This document shows positions 26,402-35,722 of a stretch of 64,000 bases of DNA, in pieces. The translations under genes and the position numbers were made by a program. Below the pieces are notes generated by a model. That model saw only the letters and a list, made by a program, of their open reading frames with translations, ran no database searches and was not told the origin of the DNA. The stretch's first letter is position 1. Each line of letters opens with the position of its first letter. The DNA is from Noviherbaspirillum aerium (lineage in GTDB: Bacteria; Pseudomonadota; Gammaproteobacteria; Burkholderiales; Burkholderiaceae_D). The stretch spans positions 1-64,000 of the forward strand of contig NZ_VFAH01000026.1 of the NCBI RefSeq assembly GCF_008929045.1, written 5' to 3'.

Positions 26402-26425
26402 GGGCAGCGGGAAGCTGCCCTTTTT
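26402..26425 (+). terminator. Rho-independent terminator
   Basis: GGGCAGC (26402-26408) pairs perfectly with GCTGCCC (26414-26420) across a 5-base loop and is followed directly by TTTTT. It ends the 19868-26338 operon. Confidence 0.9.
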
Positions 26426-26453
26426 CATGATCAGGCACGCAAGGAAGCAATAC

Positions 26454-26918
26454 TCAGCGGGGACCGGCAGAACTTCTGCGCCGCGCGAGTTCGCGGTCGA
26501 GCGCATTGGCGAAGTGCTGGCGGTCGGCCTGGCTGAACGCGGACGGACCGCCGGTGTCAACCCCGCCGCTGCGCAGCTCTTCCATGAAAGCCCGCATCGT
26601 CAGCTGCTGGGCGATGGTGTCCTTGGTGTACCAGTCGCCGCGCGGATTGAGCGGCATGCCGCCCTTTTCCAGTACCAGCGCGGCCAGGGGAATGTCGCCG
26701 GTCACGACGATGTCGCCGGGGCTGACGCGCTCGACGATTTCGGCGTCGGTCGCATCCGGGCCGGCCGGAACCTGCAGCGCGCGGATGAAGCGCGAGCCCG
26801 GCACGCGGATCAACTGGTTGGCAACCAGTGTGACATTGAGCTGCAGGCGCTCGGCCACCCGGAACAGGATGTCTTTAATGACGGCGGGACAGGCGTCGGC
26901 GTCAACCCAGATATGCAT
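26454..26918 (-). CDS. UPF0178 (YaiI/YqxD, DUF188) family protein
   Basis: The product has 154 residues from ATG 26918, chosen because the family usually begins at the motif [18 protein letters not shown]. The frame remains open to 27017. Conserved PIN-like acidic motifs include [25 protein letters not shown] and [13 protein letters not shown]. Family proteins are small, widespread and of unproven function; the fold suggests a nuclease. It is downstream of the MFS gene on the same strand and converges with the Bug operon. Confidence 0.9.
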   Translation of the reverse strand: MHIWVDADACPAVIKDILFRVAERLQLNVTLVANQLIRVPGSRFIRALQVPAGPDATDAEIVERVSPGDIVVTGDIPLAALVLEKGGMPLNPRGDWYTKDTIAQQLTMRAFMEELRSGGVDTGGPSAFSQADRQHFANALDRELARRRSSAGPR

Positions 26919-27019
26919 GAGGAATTGGAGTAGTTCGGCGGGATCACGCATTATAGCGACAAGCCCGCGGCCGTACTCGCGCTGCGGCGCGTTGCTTGCC
27001 GCAGCGCGGGAACGCAATA

Positions 27020-28276
27020 CTACGCCGCCTGCACCTGCCGCAGCGCAAGGCTCCGGTCAGGCAGGCGAAGCGATATGAATGCGGCGGCCAGCAGCAATAT
27101 CCCGGACGCGCCGAAAGCGATCCAGTGGGTGCCGTACATTTCGTAGCCCCATCCGCCCAGCCATGAACTGATCATCGCGCCGATCTGGTGCCCGAGGTAG
27201 GCCCATCCATACATCACGCCGACCAGGCGCACTCCATACACGTCGGCCAGAATGGCGGACGAGGTGGCGATGCTTCCCGCCCATACCATGCCGCCGATGG
27301 CGGCCGCCAGATACAGTTCCCAGTGCGTGCCCACCAGCAGCAAGGCAAAGAAGCCGAGGCCACGGATGAAATAGATGGCAAACAGGATATTGCGGCGCGG
27401 CATCTTGTCGGAAAGACGCCCGAGAATCATGGTGCCGACGATCGCGACCAGGCCGATCAGGCCTATGCCGGTCGAACTCGTCATGGCATCGAATCCGTGA
27501 TCCATCAGCATCGGAACGCCATGCGTGCCAAGCAGGTTCATGCTGAAGCCGCAGGCGAACAGCCCGATGAAGATTTTCCAGAACGGCGATGTGCGAACGG
27601 CTTCGCCGAAACCGAGCAGGTCGTTTTGCGCCGCCGCGGCGGCGGCCTTTGCCCCGGACTGCCCCGGCAGCAGGTCGGTGCCGGGCGGCGCGTTATCGCG
27701 GATGACGAGCAGGGCGGCGGGTATCGTGACAAGCACGAAGGCGGCGGCAAACCCGAGGAGCGTCCCTTGCCAGCCGTAGGCTTCGATGGCAAAGGTCAGG
27801 ATGGGAGTCATGAAGGCCATGCCGGCCATGGAGCCGGTCGACAGGAAGAACAGGGCGGTGCCGCGCTGGCGGGTGAACCAGCGGCTGATGACCGGCGTGA
27901 GCGCGACGGGGCTGGTGAAGGCCAGGCCGACCGACATCAGCACGCCGAACGAAAGCAGGAAGGTGAGCGGCGTCCTGGCGAACACGGTCCAGATGGTGGA
28001 GCCCGCCACGATTGCCGTGCCGAGCAGCAGCACCGCGCGCGTGCCCCAGCGGCCCACCAGGTAGCCCGCCAGCGGCATCGCCAGGCCGTAAAACAGCATG
28101 CCGATGGCGATGATGCCGGCCAGCAGGCTGCGGCTGAAACCGAGGTCGTCCGACATCGGCAGGAAGAAGGGGCCGATGCCCAGGCGCATGCCTACCGTCA
28201 GGCAGGTCAGCAGCGTCGCCGCCGCCACGATATTCCATCCGAAATACCAGCCTTGTCTTGTCTCGTCCGTAGCCAT
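27020..28276 (-). CDS. Major facilitator superfamily transporter
   Basis: The product has 418 residues with about 12 hydrophobic segments. The inter-helix motif [14 protein letters not shown] lies between TM8 and TM9, and the first half has [16 protein letters not shown] between TM2 and TM3. It resembles carboxylate-transporting MFS families such as monocarboxylate or oxalate/formate carriers. ATG 28276 follows AAAGGATAACG. It lies downstream of an acyl-CoA ligase and Bug gene on the same strand, so it may move the same or a related acid across the inner membrane. Confidence 0.9.
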   Translation of the reverse strand: MATDETRQGWYFGWNIVAAATLLTCLTVGMRLGIGPFFLPMSDDLGFSRSLLAGIIAIGMLFYGLAMPLAGYLVGRWGTRAVLLLGTAIVAGSTIWTVFARTPLTFLLSFGVLMSVGLAFTSPVALTPVISRWFTRQRGTALFFLSTGSMAGMAFMTPILTFAIEAYGWQGTLLGFAAAFVLVTIPAALLVIRDNAPPGTDLLPGQSGAKAAAAAAQNDLLGFGEAVRTSPFWKIFIGLFACGFSMNLLGTHGVPMLMDHGFDAMTSSTGIGLIGLVAIVGTMILGRLSDKMPRRNILFAIYFIRGLGFFALLLVGTHWELYLAAAIGGMVWAGSIATSSAILADVYGVRLVGVMYGWAYLGHQIGAMISSWLGGWGYEMYGTHWIAFGASGILLLAAAFISLRLPDRSLALRQVQAA

Positions 28277-28565
28277 TGCTCGTTATCCTTTATGTGGCAG
28301 GCCGGTGGCTCGCAGGGCGGGTCAACCGGTATCGGCAGTATCCCGCATTTCCGCGCCTCATGCCGAACTTCGTAGCGAAGCTCATGGCGGCGCAGTGCGG
28401 CAATCGGGAAGCAGGAGGGCAAGTAGAGATGGAGGGACCATCAGGCAGGGAAGCAGGCGGCATGTCGCCATATCCGGCATATCCGGCATATCGGGCATGC
28501 CGAGCCATCGCCGCCCTTGCTTGCCGGACGGCTCCGCACGCATCGGCATTTCCCTGCTTCAGGTA
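28277..28565. other. Intergenic region with 9-bp tandem repeat
   Basis: This 289-base gap separates two - strand genes (ligase stop 28566, MFS start 28276). It holds three tandem copies of CATATCCGG at 28469-28495. No gene is supported. It presumably contains the MFS promoter. Confidence 0.6.
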
Positions 28566-30083
28566 TCAGTCCGGCGGCGCATAGTGTTCCAGCAGATTGC
28601 GCTTGAGCACCTTGCCGCTGAGCGTCATCGGCAGGCTGTCGAGGCGGATGACGCGCGCGGGGCGCTTGTACGGCGCGAGGCGCGCGCTCAGATGGCGGTC
28701 GAGCGCCTGCAGGTCGATCTGCGCGGCGGCATCGGTTTCGACGAAAGCCAGCACCTCTTCATTGCCGTCGCGCTCCTTGCGGCCGACCACCGCCGCGCGC
28801 TGGATGCCGGGAAACTCGTTGAGCACGGCTTCCACTTCGCCGGGATAGACATTGAACCCGGAACGGATGATCATTTCCTTGAGGCGGCCGACCACATGCA
28901 GCGCACCGTCGGGACCGATGGTGCCGATATCGCCGCTGGTATACCAGCCCCCCGGCCGCATCACGGCCGCCGTGGCCTGCGCATCGCGGAAGTAGCCGGG
29001 CATGAGGCCGATGCCCCTGATCCAGATTTCCCCGCGCTCGCCGTCGGGCAGCGGCTTGCCATCGTCTGCCGCAATCATCACTTCGCCGCCTTCCACCTGG
29101 TAGCCCGCCGCCGTATCGTCGCGCCGTTCGCCCATGGGAACGAGGCAGACCGAGCCGGCATATTCCGACAGGCCGTAGCCATGATGCAGCGGCTGGCCGA
29201 AGCGGCGTTCGATCTCCCGCTTCAGCGTCATGTCCAGCGGCGCGGCGCCGGTGTAAAGGTAGCGCAGCAATGGGCAGGGCGGACGCTCGATGTCATGCGC
29301 ATTGAGCCATGCCAGCAGGCGCGAGAACATCGCCGGCGGTCCCTGCAGATTGGTCACGCCTTCCTGTTCGAGGGCGGCGAAGACGTCGGCCGGATCGAAG
29401 CGGCTGCGCATCACCAGTGCCGAACCGGCATGCAGCGAGGCGGCCAGCACCGTCCCCAGGCCGAAAATATGGGTCATCGGCAGATAGGCGTAGGAGCGGT
29501 CGGCGGGCCCCAGCTTGCGCGACTCGGCCGATACCCTTCCGAAGTGGGTGAGGCCCGCATGCGACACCAAGACGCCCTTGGGCGTTCCGGTGGTGCCCGA
29601 TGTGAAGATGATCGCGGCGATTCTGTGCGTCAGCTCATCGTCCTGGACGCTGGCTTCTTTCCTGGGCAAGCCATGAGCGAGGCCCGATAGAACGGAAGGC
29701 GCCGCGCCGGCGGCCTGCGCATGCGCCGCCGCCGCGTCGGAAACCCGGGAGGTGTAATACACCAGGCGCGGGTCGGCCTTTTCCACGAAAGCCCGGATCT
29801 CGCCTTCCGACATGCGCGCATTCACGCCGCATGACCAGGCGCCGACGCGGCTGCAGGCCAGGATCAGCGCCACATGCTCGGGGCAGTTCTCCGCGACCGC
29901 CATCACCCGGTCGCCGGGCAACACGCCGCCGGCCCGCAGTTCCGCTTCCAGCGCGTCGGTCATCTGCCCGAGCCGGGCAAAGCTGAATTCACCGTCGGCC
30001 GCGTAGAGAAAGGTCCTGCCGGGTTCGGCCGCGAGCTGTCGGTCGAACAGATCGTGAAGCCGGGTATCAGAAGTGCGCGTCAT
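28566..30083 (-). CDS. Acyl-CoA synthetase (AMP-forming)
   Basis: The product has 505 residues from ATG 30083, preceded by AAAGGAATG. It has the AMP-binding motif AAIIFTSGTTGTPKGVLVSH near residue 150, the adenylate motif HHGYGLSEYAGSVCL, the hinge TSGDIGTIGPDGALHVVGRL and the tail LPMTLSGKVLKRNLLEHY. The start overlaps the stop of the upstream Bug gene (ATGA at 30080-30083), so uptake protein and ligase are translationally coupled. This suggests that the Bug ligand is this ligase's substrate. Confidence 0.9.
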   Translation of the reverse strand: MTRTSDTRLHDLFDRQLAAEPGRTFLYAADGEFSFARLGQMTDALEAELRAGGVLPGDRVMAVAENCPEHVALILACSRVGAWSCGVNARMSEGEIRAFVEKADPRLVYYTSRVSDAAAAHAQAAGAAPSVLSGLAHGLPRKEASVQDDELTHRIAAIIFTSGTTGTPKGVLVSHAGLTHFGRVSAESRKLGPADRSYAYLPMTHIFGLGTVLAASLHAGSALVMRSRFDPADVFAALEQEGVTNLQGPPAMFSRLLAWLNAHDIERPPCPLLRYLYTGAAPLDMTLKREIERRFGQPLHHGYGLSEYAGSVCLVPMGERRDDTAAGYQVEGGEVMIAADDGKPLPDGERGEIWIRGIGLMPGYFRDAQATAAVMRPGGWYTSGDIGTIGPDGALHVVGRLKEMIIRSGFNVYPGEVEAVLNEFPGIQRAAVVGRKERDGNEEVLAFVETDAAAQIDLQALDRHLSARLAPYKRPARVIRLDSLPMTLSGKVLKRNLLEHYAPPD

Positions 30084-31057
30084 TCGAATTTCATTCCTTT
30101 CGTGACCGTCGCCCATAGCGACAACTCCTTGCGAACACGGTCGGTCACATCCTGTGCCGTGCCGGACCACAGGTCGTATCCCTGCTCGATGAGCTTCTGC
30201 TTGAGTTCTTCGCTGGCAAGCGCCTTGCGAGCCGCTTCCTGGTAGCGGGCAAGCCGGTCGGCGGGCAGGCCGGGCGGACCGTAGAGCGCATACCAGCCCT
30301 GCACATCGTAGCCGGAGATGCCGGCTTCCTGCATGGACGGCACATCGGGCAATGAGGCGTTGCGTCCGGGCGAAGTCACCGCCAGCACGCGGACGCGCCC
30401 GGCGCTGATGTAATTGCGCGCGGTGCCGATGATGTCGAACATCATGGCGATCTGGCCGGAGATCACGTCCGTCATCGCGGGCGCATTGCCCTTGTAAGGC
30501 ACATGCGTGAGACTGATGCCGGTGCGCTGCGCGAACAGCTCGCCGCTCAGGTGATTGGACGCCCCCATGCCGGCGGAGCCGAAGGCCAGCTGGCCGGGAT
30601 GCGCCTTGGCATGGGCCACCAGTTCGGGAAGCGTCTTGAACGGCTGGTCCTTGTTCACCACCAGCACATTGGCGTAGGTGAGGATGGGGGCGACGGGAGC
30701 AAGATCCTTGATCGGATCGAAAGGCATGCTGCGCACCACGTTGGGCGTGATGGTCAGGGTGGGGCTGGCCGCGAAATACAGCATTTGCGCATTCGGTTCC
30801 GACTTCGCAACCGCCGCTCCGGCGAGCGCGCCGGATACGCCGGGCCGGTTCTCGACAATCACCGGCATGTCGAGCGCCTTCGAAAACGCCGCGGCGAACT
30901 GCCGGGCCGCGGTGTCCACCGGACCGCCGGCGGCGTAACCGACCAGCAGTTTCACCGGCTGGGAGGATTGCGCCGATGCCGGCCCCGCCAGAATGAGCGT
31001 GGCTATCAGGCCGGCACCCATGCTGCGGATGACACGGAAAAACTCGTAAGATCGCAT
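30080..31057 (-). CDS. Bug-family periplasmic substrate-binding protein
   Basis: The product has 325 residues with a signal peptide ending near LAGPASAQSS. Motifs are LLVGYAAGGPVDTAARQFA, VPYKGNAPAMTDVISGQIAM and LPDVPSMQEAGISGYDV. ATG 31057 has AAGGAGACAAGC upstream. It overlaps the ligase start by four bases. A LuxR-type regulator lies upstream on the same strand. Confidence 0.93.
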   Translation of the reverse strand: MRSYEFFRVIRSMGAGLIATLILAGPASAQSSQPVKLLVGYAAGGPVDTAARQFAAAFSKALDMPVIVENRPGVSGALAGAAVAKSEPNAQMLYFAASPTLTITPNVVRSMPFDPIKDLAPVAPILTYANVLVVNKDQPFKTLPELVAHAKAHPGQLAFGSAGMGASNHLSGELFAQRTGISLTHVPYKGNAPAMTDVISGQIAMMFDIIGTARNYISAGRVRVLAVTSPGRNASLPDVPSMQEAGISGYDVQGWYALYGPPGLPADRLARYQEAARKALASEELKQKLIEQGYDLWSGTAQDVTDRVRKELSLWATVTKGMKFE

Positions 31058-31353
31058 GCTTGTCTCCTTGTTTTATGGGGCTGCGGCATACCTGTGATAC
31101 GGTTTCGTTGCTGCGGCTCTTCCTGGCGATTCTGCTGCTGAGAATACGGGCGGAATACCGCCGTCACAATTTGGTTTTCGTTAAGGGACTGTTTGCGGGA
31201 GACGAACCCGGGGCGGCTGGCGCACGCCGGCGCCGGAGAAATACCGTTTCATACCGGCAATGCGGTCGGCTGGCATTCCGCTGCCGCCGGCCGCAAGACC
31301 GGTCATGCCGGGCGCTTGGGATGATGCAGGTCCGGCATGACGGGCATGGCGGA

Positions 31354-32400
31354 TCACTTCGCGTTCATCGTGATCCGGTGGATCAGTTCCGCCCGGTTGG
31401 TGACATTGAATTTGGCAAAGCTGTGGGTAAGGTGGGTGCGCACCGTCGGAAAGCTGATCGCCAGTGTCTTCGAGATTTCCTTGTCGGTAAGGCCTTGCAT
31501 CACAAGCGCACAGACATCCGCCTCGCGCTGGGTCAGGCCGAACATGCTGATCAGTTCGGCGGCTGCGGGAGCAGGAGACTTCCTTGCCGCGAGCTGCACC
31601 ATGTAGACGCCGCCGTCTTCCCGCGTTTCGAAGTGCTCCGGAACACTGACGGTGACGAGAAACTCCTGCCACAAGTCCGGGCTCGCGGGCTTGTGCCGCG
31701 CATCGCGCAACAACGCGGGCAATTCCCGCTTCTGCTGTGGACTGAGCTGGCTCATCAGGCGGATCGCGCTTGGATTGCGGTCGGTCTCCCTGCCGCTGCC
31801 ATCCATCATGAAGCTGGCATGCGGATGCTGCATCCATACCGCTTTCCAGTCGCGCGCCTGCGCGCGTTCCCGGGCCAGCTCGTTGAGCCGGCGCAGCGTG
31901 CCGATCAAATGCGGGCGCAGTGTTTCGAGCAGCGTCACTTCGCGCGGGCCGAATTCGGGCCGGCCGCGCGAGCGCCAGATGCGCAGGTCGCCGACATGTT
32001 CGCCATCGCCGCCGAAGAGATGCATGTCCATGCCATGATGCAAGCCCGCGACGATCAGGAAGTCGTTGAAGAATTCCGTTCGTTCCAGCTCCCGCTGGCT
32101 GATCACTTCCGACACGATGGTGGCCCGCTGCTGGAGGCGGATGCGCGGCGAAATCGGATCGCAATGCTGGAAATGGCGGTCATAGCTCTCCAGATGCGCG
32201 GGCGCAATGTTCAGCGCAACGCAGTCCTCGAACCTGCCGGCATCGCCGTTCCAGGTATAGGAAGCCAGGTAATCCGCGTCCAGCAGGCGCAGCAGGTCAT
32301 CGGAAATGTCGCGCCGCGAGGTGCGGGCGGAATCCGCCTGGCCAAGCTTGGCGATGATTTCCAGCAAGGCACTGAGTTCGTTCCGGGTCGGAGTGTACAT
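31354..32400 (-). CDS. LuxR-family transcriptional regulator
   Basis: The product has 348 residues from ATG 32400, with AAAGG upstream; ATG 32421 is also in frame. The C-terminal HTH is typical: FGLTQREADVCALVMQGLTD followed by KEISKTLAISFPTVRTHLTH. The 280-residue N-terminal part is not a response-regulator receiver; it resembles sensory domains of solo LuxR regulators in Burkholderiales. Likely controls the downstream Bug-ligase-MFS genes on the same strand. Confidence 0.88.
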   Translation of the reverse strand: MYTPTRNELSALLEIIAKLGQADSARTSRRDISDDLLRLLDADYLASYTWNGDAGRFEDCVALNIAPAHLESYDRHFQHCDPISPRIRLQQRATIVSEVISQRELERTEFFNDFLIVAGLHHGMDMHLFGGDGEHVGDLRIWRSRGRPEFGPREVTLLETLRPHLIGTLRRLNELARERAQARDWKAVWMQHPHASFMMDGSGRETDRNPSAIRLMSQLSPQQKRELPALLRDARHKPASPDLWQEFLVTVSVPEHFETREDGGVYMVQLAARKSPAPAAAELISMFGLTQREADVCALVMQGLTDKEISKTLAISFPTVRTHLTHSFAKFNVTNRAELIHRITMNAK

Positions 32401-32472
32401 GCGGTGCGGAACCTTTCCCATGGGCGCGGAGATGCGGCGTGTCGTGATGTTTCGTAGCGTTATCCGGCCGCT

Positions 32473-33261
32473 TCAGCCGCCTGCATAGCCGAGGTGATAA
32501 GAGACCGACGCGGTGCAGTTCTTCAGTTCACGGGCGACAGGGCCGTCCCATTCGGGCGGGAAGGTGCCGGTGGATCCTATGACGGTAATCGCCAGCGCGA
32601 GTGCCTGCCTGTCGTCGAATACCGGTGCGCTGAATGCATTCACGCCGGGTATCGGATTGCCCTCTACCCGGGCCAGTCCGCGGCGCCGGACATCCGCCAG
32701 CAAGCCCTCATGCTTCTGAAATGCATCTTGCGCCGTCGCCTGCGCAAGGACCGCCGAATCCTGCAGTTCGCGCGCGATCGCATGTTCCACCAGTTTGGGA
32801 GGCAGATAGGCCGAAAAGATCTGGCCGGTCGCGGTGCCCAGCATCGACATGACGGTGCCGGGGCGCATGTTGACGTGGACGGGACGGCTCGATTCGGCAA
32901 TATAGACCACGGTCGGGCCATGGGTGCCCCATACCGTGATGGCCACCGTCTGCTCGATGCGTGCCGCCAGCTCTTCCGCCAGCGGGGTTGCCAGCTTGAT
33001 CGGGTTCTGCTGCAGAAGGCAAACAAGGCCGATCTGGAAGGCAAACGGCCCGAGGCCGTAATTGCCGCTGACCGGGTCTTGCACGGTAAGCCCCACCGCG
33101 CCGAAGCTGGCCAGGTAAGGATGCGCCTTCGACGGCGTCATGTTCGCTTCCCTGGCGAGCTTGGACAGGGACATCGGCTTGCGCGACTGGACGAGGGCCA
33201 TCAGCAGCTGGCTGCCCACTTCTATGGCCTGGATACCCCGGCTGGTTCTCTGTATTTCCAT
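32473..33261 (-). CDS. IclR-family transcriptional regulator
   Basis: The product has 262 residues from ATG 33261, the normal IclR length; the frame extends to 33414 but the extra 51 residues are atypical. An N-terminal winged helix (VGSQLLMALVQSRKPMSLSK with LAREANMTPSKAHPYLASFG) is followed by the IclR effector domain, with TVAITVWGTHGPTVVYIAES and GVNAFSAPVFDDRQALALAI. It is divergent from the metallo-beta-lactamase-fold gene at 33511, its probable target along with the downstream monooxygenase genes. Confidence 0.9.
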   Translation of the reverse strand: MEIQRTSRGIQAIEVGSQLLMALVQSRKPMSLSKLAREANMTPSKAHPYLASFGAVGLTVQDPVSGNYGLGPFAFQIGLVCLLQQNPIKLATPLAEELAARIEQTVAITVWGTHGPTVVYIAESSRPVHVNMRPGTVMSMLGTATGQIFSAYLPPKLVEHAIARELQDSAVLAQATAQDAFQKHEGLLADVRRRGLARVEGNPIPGVNAFSAPVFDDRQALALAITVIGSTGTFPPEWDGPVARELKNCTASVSYHLGYAGG

Positions 33262-33510
33262 TGCTGTCTCAACCCATGGCGTCGGTATGTCAAACAGGCT
33301 TGCCGCGGGAGAAATTGCATCCGCTGCAACATTCCCCTTCCAAGCCGGCGTCGGCTCATTATGACTAAGAAGTTCGGATATCTCAACAATTTTGATGATA
33401 TCAAACGCATTCAACTTAATACAAAATATGATCCAGCAAAGCCGGGATGCGGAGCGTCACCGGCTTCATAGACGGAAATCCATGCACGGCCTTACCGAAA
33501 AGGATGAAAG

Positions 33511-34470
33511 ATGACCAAGAAGTTCGCTTCCCAAGCCGATGTTGTTGAAAAGAAAACCAGCTTCGTCAAGCTGTCCGACAATGCCTACGCCTACACTGCC
33601 GAGGGCGATCCCAACTCCGGCGTCATCATCGGCGACGACAGCGTCATGGTGATCGACACCACCGCCACGCCCATCATGGCGCAGTCGCTCATCCGTCACA
33701 TCCGCGAAGTCACCGACCTGCCCATCAAGTACGTGGTGCTGTCGCACTACCATGCCGTGCGCGTGCTCGGCGCCTCGGCCTACTTCAAGGAAGGCGCCGA
33801 GCAGATCATCGCCTCGCGCGGCACCTATGAACTCATCGTCGAGCGCGGCGAACACGACATGAAGTCCGAGATCGAGCGCTTCCCGCGCCTGTTCGCCGGC
33901 GTCGAGTCGGTGCCGGGGCTGTCGTGGCCGACCATGGTGTTCGAGAAGGAAATGACCATCTTCATGGGCAAGCTCGAAGTGAAGCTCATGCATATCGGCA
34001 TGGGCCATACCAAGGGCGACACCATTGCCTGGATTCCGTCGCAGAAGATCTGCTTCTCGGGCGACCTGGTCGAGTACGATGCCGCCGCCTATACCGGCGA
34101 TGCGCAGCTGGAGGAATGGCCGCAGACGCTGGAGGCATTGCGCGCGCTGGGCGCGGAAAAGCTGGTGCCGGGACGCGGACCGGCGCTGATGAATCCGGAC
34201 GAGGTCAACAAGGGCATCGACTACACGAAGGACTTCGTAACGACGCTGCTCGACTGCGCGAAGGAAGCGGTGGCGCAGGGCAAGGACCTGAAGGCGGCGA
34301 TGGCGCATACGCGCAGCAAGATGGATCCGAAGTTCGGGCATGTGTTCATCTACGAGCATTGCCTGCCGTTCGATGTGACGCGCGCGGTGGATGAGGCCAG
34401 CGGCATCAAGCATCCGCGCATCTGGACCGCCGAGCGTGACAAGGAAATGTGGTTCGCGCTGCAGGAATAG
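33511..34470 (+). CDS. Metallo-beta-lactamase-fold hydrolase with altered metal motif
   Basis: The product has 319 residues. The metal motif HxHxDH is present as HYHAVR at residues 79-84, so the two second-site ligands Asp and His are Val and Arg. The third first-site His is at 166 (GMGHTKGD), and FSGDLVEYDAAAYTGDA supplies the bridging Asp region. It may bind one metal ion or have another activity. ATG 33511 follows AAAAGGATGAAAG. Upstream of a Bug gene and an FAD monooxygenase; divergent from the IclR gene. Confidence 0.85.
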   Translation: MTKKFASQADVVEKKTSFVKLSDNAYAYTAEGDPNSGVIIGDDSVMVIDTTATPIMAQSLIRHIREVTDLPIKYVVLSHYHAVRVLGASAYFKEGAEQIIASRGTYELIVERGEHDMKSEIERFPRLFAGVESVPGLSWPTMVFEKEMTIFMGKLEVKLMHIGMGHTKGDTIAWIPSQKICFSGDLVEYDAAAYTGDAQLEEWPQTLEALRALGAEKLVPGRGPALMNPDEVNKGIDYTKDFVTTLLDCAKEAVAQGKDLKAAMAHTRSKMDPKFGHVFIYEHCLPFDVTRAVDEASGIKHPRIWTAERDKEMWFALQE

Positions 34471-34505
34471 GCGTTACGGGGCAGGACTGGCGCCGACACT
34501 GGCAG

Positions 34506-34519
34506 CGGCCGATCGGCCG
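34506..34519. repeat. Palindrome downstream of MBL gene
   Basis: CGGCCGATCGGCCG is a perfect 14-bp palindrome 36 bases after the MBL gene stop and 158 bases before the next Bug start. It could be an operator or part of a weak terminator; no T tract follows. Confidence 0.4.
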
Positions 34520-34677
34520 TTGCCGTATGGAGCATTCGACAGCGGATCAGCAGTTCAACACCCGGGCGGGACAAGCCAGGGGGACTGCGGCAGGGCGGCC
34601 ATCGGCATGCCGACAGGCGCTCCAAGTCTGCAAACCGCCCGCCGTATCGCGGGAATATCAATATCAAGGAGATACCA

Positions 34678-35655
34678 ATGAATCACTTATCCAACATGCG
34701 CCGCCGCCTCATCAAGGCGGCTTGTTCAGTCCTGGCAATCTCGCCGATGCTGGCAATGGCACAGGGCAAGCCTCTCGAATGGGTGGTCGGCTATGCCGCC
34801 GGCGGCGGCTCCGACGTGGTGGCGCGCACCGTCGCCGCCCAGATGTCGCAATCGCTTGCGCGCCCCATCGTCGTCAACAACAAGCCCGGCGCGGCTACCA
34901 ATCTGGCCGCGGGGTATGTCGCCAAATCCAAAGATGCCGGCAATGTCATGCTGACCGCCGATTTCGCAACCCTGGCGGCCAATCCGTCACTGTTCGGCAA
35001 GCTGCCTTACGACGCCGAAAAAGACTTCAAGCCGGTCGGCCTGCTGGCGCGGTTTCCCCTGCTTCTGGTCGTCGGTCCCGATGTGCCGGCAAAGAATTTC
35101 AAGGAGTTCACGGCATGGGTCAAATCCAGTCCTGAAGGCGTGAGCTATGCGTCGGCCGGCATCGGCAGTCCGCATCATCTGGCCGGAGAATTGCTGCGCG
35201 AACGTACCGGATTGAAGTTCCAGCACATCGCCTATCGCGGCGCGGCGCCTGCCGTACAGGATCTGATCGGCGGACAGGTGCCGTTCGGCATGATGGATAC
35301 GGCCAGCGTTCAGCAGTATCTGACGAACGGCAAGCTGCGCGCCATCGGCGTGGCGAGCCCCAAACGCCTGCCCAGCTTTCCCGATGTGCCGACACTGTCG
35401 GAACAGGGCGTGAGCGACTTCGAAGCCTATGCGTGGCAAGGCCTGGCGGTACCCGCCGACACGCCTGCACCGGCCGTCGCCGAGCTGGCGAAGGCCTTGC
35501 AATCGGCGCTGGCATCCGGACCGGTCAGGGAGCGCTTCCAGAGCCTGTCGCTGGAGGCCTTGCCAGGCACCCCGGAACAAATGGCGACCTATGCGCGCAG
35601 CGAGCGCGAGCGCTGGGGCAAACTGATCCGCGCCAACGGAATCAAGCTTGACTGA
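34678..35655 (+). CDS. Bug-family periplasmic substrate-binding protein
   Basis: The product has 325 residues. The N-terminus has an RR-rich start (MRRRLIKAACSVLAISPM) and a signal peptide ending near LAMAQG. Motifs are WVVGYAAGGGSDVVARTVAA, AYRGAAPAVQDLIGGQVPFG and FPDVPTLSEQGVSDFEAY. ATG 34678 follows AAGGAGATACCA. It directly precedes the aromatic-type FAD monooxygenase, suggesting an aromatic acid as ligand. Confidence 0.92.
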   Translation: MNHLSNMRRRLIKAACSVLAISPMLAMAQGKPLEWVVGYAAGGGSDVVARTVAAQMSQSLARPIVVNNKPGAATNLAAGYVAKSKDAGNVMLTADFATLAANPSLFGKLPYDAEKDFKPVGLLARFPLLLVVGPDVPAKNFKEFTAWVKSSPEGVSYASAGIGSPHHLAGELLRERTGLKFQHIAYRGAAPAVQDLIGGQVPFGMMDTASVQQYLTNGKLRAIGVASPKRLPSFPDVPTLSEQGVSDFEAYAWQGLAVPADTPAPAVAELAKALQSALASGPVRERFQSLSLEALPGTPEQMATYARSERERWGKLIRANGIKLD

Positions 35656-35722
35656 CCGGCTTCCCGCACTGCACCGGCTTGCGGAGCCGGGCATGCTCAC
35701 CAGATATTGAAGGCGCCAGACC

